Assembly (NCBI GenBank): GCA_003996215.1
Contig: QJPP01000283.1
Span: forward strand, 836,501-900,500
Direction of reading: 5' to 3'
Source of the DNA: Jaltomata sinuosa
Taxonomy: Eukaryota > Streptophyta > Magnoliopsida > Solanales > Solanaceae
DNA length: 64,000 nucleotides
Under the pieces are notes generated by a model. The model was not told where the DNA came from. It saw only the letters and a list, made by a program, of their open reading frames with translations, and did no database searches. A program made the translations under genes and the position numbers. Below, in pieces: positions 48,420-59,307 of the stretch. Each line of letters opens with the position of its first letter. Positions within the stretch are counted from its first letter, which is position 1.

Positions 48420-49635
48420 GTAATCAAGACACCCACATCGTGCCGCGACGTTAAATCAGGCGATGTATGGGAGGCAACCCATGAATTATTGTTGTATTAT
48501 GATCTTAGAAAAATTTGATTTGTTAGAATTGGTTAATTTATGCGTTGAGTGTGCAGGTACAAAAAGGTGGAAGTAACAGCATGTTCTGTCTACGAGTGAC
48601 GGTTCCTGTTGGTGGGTCGTCAACTGTACGACGGACCGTTACACAAACCATCACAGTTGGACAAATATTTATCCCCACTGTTTGGTGGTGACGGTAAGAG
48701 TGACGGACATTCACATCCTTGGTGGACCGTCATTCCAGGTCGTCACCAAGGCACTCACAAGGGCTCATTGTTTATGTAAAACGCACCAAGTGACGGACCG
48801 CCAGGTTGTTGACGGACCGTCACTTCGGCCACCACATCAGTTAATTTTTAAATTTTTGGTGCCCCGACCCAAAACCAACCCGACCCGCCTGAATAAATTG
48901 AAATCATCTTCATCATCTTCCCACTCATATTCTACTCTCAAGCTCCAACCCTCCATTAAAACAAAAATCCTCTCTTCCCCAAGCAAATCCCACATCCCCA
49001 TCGTCTTTCACCATTCGTCCAAAATGCAAGAACCAATAATTCCCCGTCGAAGAATAGGGTTGTCAATCGGTTCTTGTAAATCATAAAGGAATAGAAGTTT
49101 TCTTCTCACTAACAAAATCAAGGTATGATTCTAAACTCTTCCTTGTTGGGATTATTTGAGTAGCATTATGAAGAAATACCGGAGGAAATTGTTGGGTTTG
49201 TATATGTGTGAAATGGTGATAATGTAAATGTTGTTGGGTATGAGTGGTGTTGTTGTTTGAAATCGTAAAATTTGACATGGGTGAAGTCTTGAGTAACCCA
49301 TGAGATTAAATACATGATGGGTGGTGACTTTGTGAAACTAAATCCCACAAAGAATGGGAAAACCATGAATAGAGCACAAGGTGTTCGAGGAAATGCCTCA
49401 AATAAAGTAAAACACGATGTCTCAACCTGACGGTTGGCATGACGGCCCGTCACACCCGTGATTGCCCGTCATCCAAACTGTCAACAATAAACAGTGCACT
49501 GTCTTAAAGTGACGGCCGGTGTGACGGTCTGTCACCCATGTGACTGACCGTCACCCAAACCATCATTCCGAGACAGTGGCGATAGTTGAGTGTTTTCCTG
49601 TTCTCATGTGTTTGAACTTGTTCACATGCAGGTAC
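48420..49635 (+). other. Spacer between pol and the third reading frame
   Basis: No supported gene. It begins 'gtgccgcgacgttaaatcaggcg...ggaggcaaccc', a text often seen after integrase in this lineage. It holds two CpG-rich inverted-repeat blocks, 48594-48830 (TGACGGACCGTCA-type units) and 49429-49590, the second strongly resembling the LTR U3 blocks. A pyrimidine-rich stretch (48890-49030) lies between them. The 3' end, TTCACATGCAG-GTACATGG at 49621-49639, looks like a splice acceptor ahead of the next ATG. Confidence 0.6.
49429..49590 (+). promoter_or_regulatory. U3-like inverted-repeat block upstream of the third frame
   Basis: GACGGTTGGCATGACGGCCC...TCACACCCGTGATTGCCCGTCA closely follows the LTR text at 41599-41640 and 41691-41735. 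AGTGGCGATAGTTGAG near 49575 matches AGTGGCGATAGTTGG of LTR 1 (39827-39841). It lies 46 bases ahead of the ATG at 49636. Promoter function is inference; no TATA box is evident after it. Confidence 0.4.
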
Positions 49636-51518
49636 ATGGCCCCCAAACAACAACCACCTCGCGGTCAATCACAAAAGAGGAAAGAAAGAACCGCTACCAC
49701 TCGGACCCTAATAGATGAATCGAGTAGCGAAGAAAAAACAGTTGAAGCCCCGACTTACTAGACTAGGCTATCCAAATGAAGAAACACCCAAGTATCCCAG
49801 TCTGAAGAGGAGAGTGGATCATCTAGCAGTAGGTCGGGGAGTGATAGTGGATCTGAAGAAAGTGGTAGCTCCAGCCCCAGTCCGGAGGATGTAAATGGTA
49901 CTGAAACCACCAAAAATGCAGGGAAGGCACCCATGGATAGAGAATCGATCCGGTGGGCATTTGAGGGTGCTCGAAAGCACTATCTTGATGGTCTTACCAA
50001 AATAATGTCGAGGAGCCACAAAAGACCGATAGCTGAAGAAGTGCAAATTATTACCACGGATCTACCAGAATACCCAGTTCTTCAGACACAGTTTCAGAGG
50101 TAACAACTTTAGTGGATGAGCACACATCCGGGATTCTATTATCAAGAACTGGTCCGGGAATTCTATGCCAATTATTTGGCACTGTTGGAGAGCAAATGTG
50201 AGAAAGGAAAAGGGGTTAAATCAGCACCAAGGCAGGATCGGGTTCTGGTTCGAGGTAAACAAGTAGACATCTCCCAAGAGATGATTAACAGAGTCCTCTT
50301 CGATCCTGAATACATTCCTCCACCTGATATGCCGGAGTTTCATGACAAAATTGCCATAATATACTCGCAGAGACCATGGTTAGCACGGACATTGACTGAT
50401 GGCTCACCATCTTGGCTAACTCAGAGGGGACGGATATCGAAGCAATCACTAAGCTTCGTAGCAAAGTTTTGGTGGGCTATTGTGCGGTACAGGCTATTTC
50501 CAACAGGTGGAGACGCTAATTTGGATGAGGGAAGAGTCATACTTGTAGCAAGTTTGATAGTCGGGTACGTCATCAACTTCGAAATGTTAATTGCAGACGA
50601 GATGCGGACCAGGGCCATAAAAACTACTTCTTGTTTGTCGTTCCTGTGTCTGGTTACTGAGTTATGCAGGCGTGTAGAGGTGCCGATATTGAACGGTATT
50701 GATGAGCAAGTGACAGCGTCATCCACGCAAAATATTGACAAATCAAAAGATGACACTAAGTTTGACATGAGGATTCATAAGCCTCAGATCTTCGAGGAAC
50801 CAACCACAACCACCTCTGAGGCAACCGACACTCCATCAGGCACAGAGATGCCACTTGCAGTGTTTGATCCAAAGACTTCACAAACAACGAGAGCGACTGC
50901 CGAAAGCTATGGCACTGCAGCAAGGCCTCCTCTACCACTGGAATATCACATGAATCCCCGAAATTTTGTTAAAATGGTGCAGAAGCAGAAACAGATAGAT
51001 AAACAAATTGCCGCTTGGACGGACTTGTTCAAACCCACCATTGATGAAGCAATACGGAAGGCTATAAAGCCATTTGAGGGGATGCGGTCGATGCGATGGA
51101 AACCCGGATGGAGGCAAGGATAAATGAAATGAGCATCCCGAACCTGGCAAGATTTGATGTGGAATTGAAGAAGGTAAAAAATGATATCACCGTCCTCAAG
51201 CAAGAAAAAACGCTTTATGATGAGACTTCGGAGTTCGTGGACTTGGATAAAGAAACCACGATAGTGGATTTAATGGGTCGGCCACTGAAAATTAATGAAC
51301 CCCAAGCAGGTGAAAGTGGGGTAAAGAAGTCAAAGAAGAGAAAGCGCAAAAAGATATCAGTTGAGGAGGACGAGTTAGAGGTTGCGAAGCAGCGGTCGGT
51401 AGTACATGTGTAGCTGCGACAGGAAAGAGTGCGTGCCCAAGCAGGTGGGGCATCATCCAGTGCAGTACCGGAGTCTAGAGAGACTCCAGATATTGATGAG
51501 CTGCGTACGGAAACCTAG
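49636..51518 (+). pseudogene. Third reading frame, putative plant transposon protein (env-like position)
   Basis: The start ATG at 49636 (MAPKQQPPRGQSQKRKER) follows an acceptor-like CAG. A basic N-terminus is followed by an acidic Ser-rich stretch near 49797-49885, then the main domain from 50116 (FYYQELVREFYANYLALLESK, VLVRGKQVDISQEMINRVL, FVAKFWWAIVRYRLFPTGGDANL, VSLIVGY-type hydrophobic part, LCLVTELCRRVEVP). This layout resembles the family annotated as 'putative plant transposon protein' (Pfam Transposase_32, from memory). The C-terminal part is Lys-rich (KKSKKRKRKK). Breaks: stops at 49759, 49777, 50101 and 50110, a frameshift near 51060-51096, and a stop at 51411; the last in-frame stop is 51516. 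There is no signal peptide or clear membrane segment, so env is a statement of position, not of function. The role is unknown. Confidence 0.65.
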
Positions 51519-52913
51519 GTTTCCCAGGTACCCCTATGCCTTTGTTCTGAATATCTGTTTCCTTGAGCATTGAAGACAATGCTAAATTCTTTTGTACCTG
51601 AGGTTTTTGTTTCCATGTTTCTTTTCCTTCGGTGTGCTATCTAGTAGAACCGGCATGTTTAGGTTGTAGTTTAAATTTTGGTTGTGTTGTGATGTCTATA
51701 GCAAGCATGGCTTTTTGAAAGTTGAACTAAAAGGAGCCCCCTTTGAAAAAGTTTATTTTGTACTTATGTTTGAAACGATTGACTGTTCTGGATCCTTGAA
51801 TGTCATTGTGTAAGTGTGATTGTAATAATTATGCTTAAGCCGAGCTGATGTTTTGATAGTTGGTAGTGGTACGGTTTCTTGGTGCCAAGTGTGTGTGAGC
51901 TTATTGTTATAAACTCTTACTCTGTGCATGCATCTAGAACTTGCCCGGTCTATTTTGTTAAGCTTGAAGTTGGTTGCTTAGGAAAGGATCACAGACCCTT
52001 TTTGTGTGCAGTCCACATAGCCTATAAGACCGTCCAAATGCAGATAATCCCTTTGATCCCTGTTTGAGCCATAATTGACCCTATTCTTTCAATAACCTGT
52101 CACCATTTCTTATTAACTTTGAATCCCTATGTTGGCCCTGGTCCTTCCTTTGACATCGTGCACCTCAACTCAGGCAATCAGCCTAAGTTGAGGATGGCTA
52201 CTATAGAGGTAAATGATAAGAAAAATAGGATGGATAAGATTGGTTATGGATAGAATGAAAATTTTGAGTGTGTGCCTAAGAAAAGAAAGAAAGAGTAATG
52301 AAAAAGAGAAGAAAAAAAAAAGAATTGTCAAAAGAAAGAGACCGCACCTGTAGCTAGAAAGAAGGGAATAAAAAGGTGAATAAGGATGGACGAAGTAAAG
52401 TTAAGTGGAAATAGTAGGTCGGTGATTCCAAAGAGGGTTTAGTCACTATTCCCCAAACGTATCCTACCTGCACCTGAAGCCTCATTACAAGCCAAAACAA
52501 GTCCTGTAGTGATCCTGCGCGACTTTCTGAAAAACTGAAAGAGAATAGCAAGGGCAAGCTTATGGCATCGCATGTGCATTGTTTGAAATCGTTTGTGAGT
52601 GTGAACGCGTTACCTAATCCCAAATCTTGTGTGTGGGACTTCTTTGTAGTGAGGGCACCAAGATTTCTGTATCATCTATTGACTGTTAGGATAGCTGTTG
52701 TGTGTGTATGTAGAATATTCTATCATATCGGAATGACATGTTTGGATCCTTGTAAGTTAGCGTTTCATACATTTGTGTACTACAGGGGGGCTTGATTTAA
52801 ATTTAATAGACTGTTGAGTGGCCATGATTTGCTAAAGATATGTGTTTGAATTCTTAGTTGAGTCGTCATTTTGTTGTTTGTTGTCATGTTGCTTGAGGAC
52901 AAGAGAACGTTTT
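51519..52913 (+). other. 3' untranslated region of the Athila-type element
   Basis: No supported gene. It contains an A/G-rich run (52285-52335). Its last part, 52555-52926, is the sequence duplicated as the stub at 40986-41339. Confidence 0.7.
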
Positions 52914-52926
52914 AAGTTGAGGGTGT
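52914..52926 (+). other. Polypurine tract of the Athila-type element
   Basis: AAGTTGAGGGTGT directly before LTR 3, preceded by 'gaggacaagagaacg'. It is the second-strand primer site of the family. The stub before LTR 2 has lost part of it. Confidence 0.6.
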
Positions 52927-54429
52927 TGATGTGCCGGGATTCTACGGCATATTTGACGCCTTTAACTAAGAATACTCACGAGTTTTCAAGCAACTTTTGT
53001 GGTTTTTGATGTTTTTATGTTGTATTTGCAGGAAATGGGGACAAGGATAAAAAGGAAGTGAAAAATACTGAAGCTAAGTAACACTGGTTCGGCTTGACGG
53101 AGGGCCTGACGGCTCGTCACACAGGTGACTTACCATCACTGGAGCCACCAAACCTGGCAGCAGCTAAAGGAGGCACTAGATAGTGGCGACGGTTGGCGTG
53201 ATGGCCCGTCACACCCGTGACTGACCGACAGCCAAGCCGTCAAGTTAGAGCTCAAGGAGAGCATGCACTGGATAGTGGTGATGGTTTGCGTGACGGCCCA
53301 TCACACCCGTGACTGCCCGTCAGCCAAGCTGTCAAGTTAGAGCTAAAGGATAGCATGCACTGGATAATGGCGACAACTTGGAGTGACGGCCAGTCTCATG
53401 GGTGACGGTCCGTCAAGCGACCAGTCAACGCGAAGCGGGACTCCGAAAATTTTATTTTGGACTTTATTTCCTGGGCTACTATAAATACCCTGTGTTAGGG
53501 TTATTTTAATTATTCATTAACTAATATTTGTTAGACGTTTTTTAAACGAGTTTTGGGAGGAGAAAACACGATACAAACTCGTTTTCTTCCTTTTCTTCCA
53601 TTGTTCTTGGGATTTTCACCATTAGTGCTGGAATTCTACGAAGTTCAAAGTAAAATATTAATTTTCTATTGTAAGAATTCCTTCTTCTCATATGAATACT
53701 AGTATTTCTTTACTTCTCTTTGCTAGCATGAGTGGCTAACCTCCCCACAACTAGGGTTGTGGGATCCATGGCAAGAGTCACAATGTAGATTTCGGGTAGC
53801 GTTGGCTTAAATTTATATGTTGTCACATGGTTAATCATTCGTTATTTACGTTTTCTAATGGTTGCAAACATTAGAACATACCTAGGTTTGATTTGCTTGA
53901 ACAAAGATATTAAAACCTCGAAATTTGATTAACTACGACGATTCGAGACTACCAACTCTCGTCTTATGATTAATGCTGTAACTAGATTAATCTACTCGAT
54001 GTTTAGGATTGAAATAAGAAAGTTCACCTTTTCAAGTTCGAGAGAATTGAAAAGGAAATTCGTCTATTTGGTTGAGAAACGTTTAGATTATACCATTAAG
54101 TCAATCACATCGTGATATGCATATAGAAAGAACCCAGTTAAGCTTTGAATCGAAATTGTTATAACGCCATGGTGAACACTTCCCTAGTTCATTCTCATAT
54201 TGATTAATAATCGTTGAAACACGCAATTAGTTACTTGCATTGTTCAAATATTGATCACAGAACCCCCCCCCCCCAATTTACCGGAAACTATTGACTACTA
54301 GTCAACTAACTCACTAACGATTTAATTTGCACCTTATTCCCTGTGGGATCGACCCCAACCTTTGTTGGATTCTATATTTGACGACGATCGCTTACGCTTC
54401 GTAATTGGAGTTGTAATTTGGGCGTATCA
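52927..54429 (+). repeat. Athila-type LTR 3
   Basis: 1,503 bases, with TATAAATA at 53480-53487 and GACGG/CCGTC blocks at about 53096-53425. It ends GGGCGTATCA and is followed by the GGTAT duplication. Confidence 0.88.
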
Positions 54430-55551
54430 GGTATTCAATGAGGATCTCCTTTCACCCTCATGCCCAAAGTTTAGTTTTTAGTTATGATTTCTACCAGTTA
54501 TGATTCTAGAGTTCTTACCCAAACAAGTGTTTTACTATGAATTTGATCTCTTGAAGATCCTACATCACTACTATTCTTGTTAGAACAATTTTTACATGAA
54601 TTGCTGCAATTAGATTTCAAAAGCCTAGATTTTAGAAGAAGCAAATTATAGCCTGATTTTACCCAACTATGCATATTTTTAAAGAGTTGAATTCCTCATG
54701 ATACTATATGTTCCCTGTAAATGTTTAAGTGATATTGCAAGAAGTTTCATATATTTTCTTAAATCCCTAGAATTTAGATGAAACAGACTTAGCCTGAATT
54801 TACAGCACCTTCTGCATAAATTATCTTTCTTTTAATGAACTTAGCATGAAATTGTATTATTTCTACATTAACTAACTTTTCTTCAGAATTTAGCCTAGTT
54901 TACTAGTACTCAGTTTTTAAGCATGAAAGTACCCAGTTATTAGCCAGCCTATAACTTTTCATAAAAATAGAATGCTTTCAGTCTTAGTATTATACTGCAT
55001 TCTCATATGTTATCAGTATTCAGCTATCCAGTATTTCAGTTGCATTCGTTGCTTTATATTCAGTTGGGAGTAGGCTTAGCTCCAAGGGGACAAAGGAATG
55101 AAGGCTCAGCTGTCAAGTTAGAATGAGACCTTTTGTAGAAGTCCCTAAGTCCCAGAACTATTGCACTATAGTAGGTATAAAAGGGGTCACCTATCAGATT
55201 AGGTTGGGCACCCTTGTCCCTTGTTGACATCAATTTAGTGGATCCACATCAGATTTATTTGTACCTTTGGCAAGGTATGAACACCCTCCCAGCCAGGGTT
55301 ACAGGTTGGTCCTATAGTTAGCTCAGCTTGGGGTATGTCGGTTAACAGTAGCTCAAACAGTTTAGATTCATTATTTCATGACCTTATATTCATTTATTTA
55401 GTTCAGTATTATATAGTTACGTATTTACATACTTGGTCATTATATCAACTTATATCTTTTAGTTTGCATTCAGTACAATATATCAGTATTTTCAGCATGC
55501 TTAGTAGAGGAAACTTCCCTAAGGATTTACTTTAAACATGACCTTTGTAAT
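54430..55551 (+). repeat. LTR B, part 2 (with GGTAT duplication at 54430-54434)
   Basis: Resumes LTR B: GGTATTCAATGAGGATCTCC continues as in LTR C at 63031. It contains TATAAAAG at 55176-55183. It is interrupted at 55551 by the minus-strand element; the text before it, 'aaacatgaccttt', matches 34965-34977 in LTR A. Confidence 0.85.
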
Positions 55552-56155
55552 TGATAACGATCTCAATCGAAAATGATCAAAATCGATATCGGAAACACAA
55601 AAACAAACAAAACAAATTGAAGATAGAAGGATAGATTAGAAAAAAGGATGAGAATAGAAGAAAGAAGGGCTAATTGAATCCACAATCAACCAAGGGAGAA
55701 AAGAACTCAATCCAATGCCCGAGAAACCAAATTGAATCCACAAGATGATAACTCGATGATCGATCAAGCAAAAAAGATAACAAAAGCAATTCGAGAATCC
55801 ACCCTAATCACTCGATCTAAGCTAACAATTGGAATCTAACCCAATCACTACCCTAAGCTAAAGTAACTAAATATCAAGTCTATTCAAGACAATTCAATCA
55901 TCAATAATCTAAGTACAAAAATGACTAAGGCATCTATTTATAGTTATTGCCTTTACACAAATAGCCTATTACAAAATAGCCCAAAAGTGACTATTTTGGA
56001 AATAACCCACAAGGGACCTTCTTCATTGCCCAAATGGCATCTTGATCGCCCATGGCCTTGTGCATTTGTTGCCCATGGCTTCCTTCGGGCTCCAAGCTAT
56101 CATCCATATATAAAAACCCCTCCTAATGTGCTCCAAGCTAACAATGATTGTATCA
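55552..56155 (-). repeat. 3' LTR of the small minus-strand element
   Basis: 604 bases, matched by 57942-58545 with few differences by eye. The 90-residue frame at 55921-56193 recurs in the other LTR (58311-58559) only because the LTRs are copies. Confidence 0.85.
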
Positions 56156-57941
56156 TCCTACCCTTCTTCAGAACGATCCGTCCTCGAATCTGAACCTTGC
56201 AAAAATATGAGAAGGACAAACAACAAACATATCCTTATAGAATAAGGGTTAGCACATGGGTTATCAACCATACCAATTTGCCAAGGAGTCACACATTTGA
56301 AATACAACCAACTATCCTTTGTTTCAAATAAGATCAATGCATTGTAGAACATACAAAGGATCCGACTATGAGAAATATCATGAAATAAAGAGGGTTCAAA
56401 CACCCATGAGGATTTACCGGGGTCAAAGATATGGAAAACCCACAGAGTTTGATCACAAAAGCAAATGGACCAACCCAAGAAACCCCTACCTCTATATAAA
56501 ACAAATTATATACATGCATGGACATCATTATATGCAAAGAGGTAGTAAAGAAAGGTGTTACTTAAATGAACTTCATTTAAGGTGTTCCCACATATAGAAT
56601 CACCCTTAGATCAATAAGCATTAAGATCTTGATCAAGAATGGGGTCACACAAGAATGAAGGGGTCATTAGAGAACATACACCTCTTTCCTTGTGACTCTT
56701 GAAAGAAGGATGACTCATATAAAACCAAAAGGACTTGAATCAAGAAATTAACTACGAAATAAAATGAGAAAAGCACACAAAGAAACGGACAAGAGAAAAA
56801 AAATGGACTCAAAGAAAACTAAGTAACAAAAGTAGAAAGGTTACTTATGTTGCTTAATTTTAAGAATCAAAGAAATTATTTGATGATTAAAACTAGTTAA
56901 CAAGTAATTAAAGATGTTAAGTAGGTATTAATTAGTAGAGAAATGGAAGAAAAATTAGTGTAGGAGAAGAAATGGACCAAATCTGACAATCAGAAAAGTT
57001 CTGAGGGACCCAATCTGACAGTCAAAAAAGTTCTGAAGGACCAAATCTGACACTTAGAAATAAGTTTGGGGGGACTGAAATTGACTTTTGCAAACTTGGA
57101 CATAATTCTTTCAATTTGGGACCCCAAAATTTTTCTAAGTGTTGGAAACACTTGGTCTTTGAAATTGGGCCACACGCGCCACATGGAGCGACTGGGCTGA
57201 GCGGCTGACAAGGCTGTTGTGCTGTTGCTGAGTTGGCTACTGCGTGGTAGCTATTGACTAGTAAACTGCTGACGTGGCATCCACGTAGATTTTTTTTTTT
57301 AAATTCCACTTGTGGACCCAACAAACACCTTTGCCTTCAATTTCAAGCCGAAAATAAACCAATTTTCTCCATCTTCAAACTATGAAGAACATCATGAACA
57401 AGTGAACTTCAAATCTTCATAACATCTTTGTTTTAGCTCAAAATTCTATGAAATTTGAGATTTTGGCTCCCCTTTCTATAGAGAACAAACCCCAATACTT
57501 TCAAGCTCCAATTTAGCCTCAAAGAACAAACCCAATTCACCTTCTTCAAGCTTTTTCAAGCTCAACAATGATGAAATTTTGAAACACCTCCAAATCAACT
57601 CGAAATCGTCTCAAATTTTAGGAGAAGTTTTATCTTAAGCTAGAGAACAAATTCCAATACTTTTTCTAGCTCGAATCTCTCCTAATCTTCAAGACCCATT
57701 TTCAAGTTTTCAAACCTTCAAGCTCCTTCAATGGTAGAATCTTCTCTACAACTTGAAATCTTAGATTTAGACTCAAAAAACACTAGAGAGTAGAATCTAG
57801 TGTCAAAAACAACAAATCAAACACAAGAAAATTCAGATTTTTTTTTTGGAGGAATTTTTTTCATTTTTTTTTTTCAATTTATGAACCTAAGACCTAAGAA
57901 TTGATGGAACAACTCTTAAAACCTAAGCTCTAATACCAATA
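56156..57941 (-). other. Internal region of the small minus-strand element
   Basis: No supported frame. TCCTACCCTTCTTC (56156-56169) is the complement of the purine tract, followed by 'gatccgtcctcgaa', whose complement TTCGAGGACGGATC is a usual pre-LTR text of plant Ty3/gypsy elements. GCTCTAATACCA (57927-57938) is the complement of a tRNA-Met-type primer site with one change. A 32-bp tandem repeat lies at 56975-57064. Confidence 0.75.
56975..57064. repeat. 32-bp tandem repeat, about 2.8 copies
   Basis: Units at 56975-57006, 57007-57038 and a partial one from 57039 begin GACC[AC]AATCTGACA and include AAAGTTCTGA in the first two. Confidence 0.8.
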
Positions 57942-58545
57942 TGATAACGATCTCAATCAAAAATGATCAAAATCGATATCGGAAACAAAAAAACAAATAA
58001 TACAAATTGAAGATAGAGGGATAGATTAGAAAAAGGTATGAGAATAGAAGAAAGAAGGGCTAATTGAATTCACAATCAACCAAGGGAGAAGAGAATTCAA
58101 TCCAATGCTCGAGAAACCAAATTGAATCCACAAGATGATAACTCAATGATCAATCAAGAAAAGAAAATAACACAAGCAATTCAAGAATCAACCCTAATCA
58201 CTCTATCTAAGCTAACAATTGGAATTTAACCCAATCACTACCCTAAGCTTAAGTAACTAAATATCAAGTCTATTCAAGACAATTCAATCATCAATAATCT
58301 AAGTACAAAAATGACTAAGGCATCTATTTATAGTTATTGCCTTTACACAAATAGCCTATTACAAAATAGCCCAGAAGTGACTATTTTGGAAATAACCCAC
58401 AAGGGACCTTCTTCATTGCCCAAATGGCATCTTGATCGCCCATGGCCTTGTGCATTTGTTGCCCATGGCTTACTTCGGGCTCCAAGCTATCATCCATATA
58501 TAAAAGCCTCTCTTAATGTGCTCCAAGCTAACCATGATTGTATCA
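57942..58545 (-). repeat. 5' LTR of the small minus-strand element
   Basis: 604 bases. On the minus strand it starts TGATACAATCATGG and ends GTTATCA; the primer site lies three bases beyond its inner edge. Confidence 0.85.
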
Positions 58546-59307
58546 GGCATGACTCATGATTTTCAGCTCAGTGGCACTTCATCTTTTCAGTCTATAGATC
58601 TCCAAATAAAAGTTTTACTTATCAATAAGTGTCATGATCTCACAGTTACAATTAAAAAACATGATTTACATCTTTTTTTAGTAAAAGAGCTTATGTTCCA
58701 CAATTTGACTTATGCACTCTCAGATGTTTGTTTATACTTAGTTCAGTTTTCAGCCATGCTTTCAGTATACACGCATTTTCTCTTGATTTAATGTTAGTGC
58801 ATTATCTCACATGCTCAATACATTCAAAGTAATAATAGCATACCTTCTTTGTGTTGCATCATTCTGTGATGAAGGTTTCAGTGCTAGCTCCCAGGATCAT
58901 GGTCAGATTGATTGCAGCTTCCAGTGAGTAGGGAACAAGTTCTTTTTTTTTTGGGAACTCTAGTCAGTTAGTAGTTTTAGTAGTTAATTCAGTTATTATA
59001 CATTTATGTACGATAGTTGGGGGTCATTTCTTGGCTAATTGTAGTCAGTGTTAGTAGAGGCTTCATAGACAGTCAGCCAGTCAGTTGTATCATTTTTCAA
59101 ATGAGTTTTATTTCAGTTTATAAAACTTATGTTTATTACAGTACTCTTCAAGAGCCCATCATATGTTTCATCTTCAACTTAATTTTCTTTAGTTTATCTA
59201 CTTATATTTAGTTGCTTATGAATTATGCCAGCAAGAAGGGTTATCTTGTGGTCAATTGTGGTCTCAGGTCCCGTATTATGTCTAGGGTGTAGGCTCGAGG
59301 CGTGACA
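58546..59307 (+). repeat. LTR B, part 3
   Basis: Resumes at GGCATGACTCATGATTTTC, as in 34977-34995 of LTR A, and ends GGCGTGACA. Removing both insertions gives an LTR B of about 2.77 kb, close to the 2,742 bases of LTR A. Confidence 0.85.

Larger units (their letters stand above)
39479..54429 (+). mobile_element. Athila-type Ty3/gypsy complex with three LTRs
   Basis: The order is LTR 1 (39479-40981), a 358-bp internal stub (40982-41339), LTR 2 (41340-42840), a complete internal region (42841-52926) and LTR 3 (52927-54429). All LTRs begin TGATGTGCCGGG and end GGGCGTATCA. GGTAT is duplicated outside LTR 1 and LTR 3 only, so the whole complex behaves as one insertion. The Athila assignment comes from the tRNA-Asp primer site, the DLGAS protease motif, the FMDDF reverse-transcriptase motif, and the extra reading frame after integrase. 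The coding region is disabled by stops, so the copy needs help to move. Confidence 0.9.
55552..58545 (-). mobile_element. Small non-coding LTR element, minus strand
   Basis: LTRs at 55552-56155 and 57942-58545 are both 604 bases long, TGATAACGATC...GTATCA on the plus strand, with a 1,786-base internal region. On the minus strand the primer site (tRNA-Met type) follows the LTR at 57942, and GAAGAAGGGTAGGA, a purine tract, precedes the LTR at 56155. GGCAT follows the right end (58546-58550), while the left end has GTAAT (55547-55551), a duplication with two changes. LTR A, uninterrupted, reads TTTGGCATAACTCATG at this place. There is no coding frame, so it is non-autonomous and smaller than a LARD but larger than a TRIM. 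Confidence 0.85.

Noticed and set aside
48594..49590. Possible CRISPR-like or satellite array of GACGG/CCGTC units
   Set aside because: Units are irregular in spacing and sequence and recur in the LTR U3; this is a plant retrotransposon.
49540..49761. Alternative upstream ATG (49540) for the third reading frame
   Set aside because: The codons 49540-49635 translate the inverted-repeat block and spacer; the ATG at 49636 starts the basic MAPK text and follows an acceptor-like CAG.
40993..52795. Conserved 77-79 residue frame (40993-41232 and 52562-52795)
   Set aside because: Both are copies of the Athila-type 3' region. The differences are mostly non-synonymous and the ends differ; no known domain.
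55921..58559. Repeated 82-90 residue frame (55921-56193 and 58311-58559)
   Set aside because: It lies antisense to and inside the two identical LTRs of the small minus-strand element; similarity reflects LTR duplication only.
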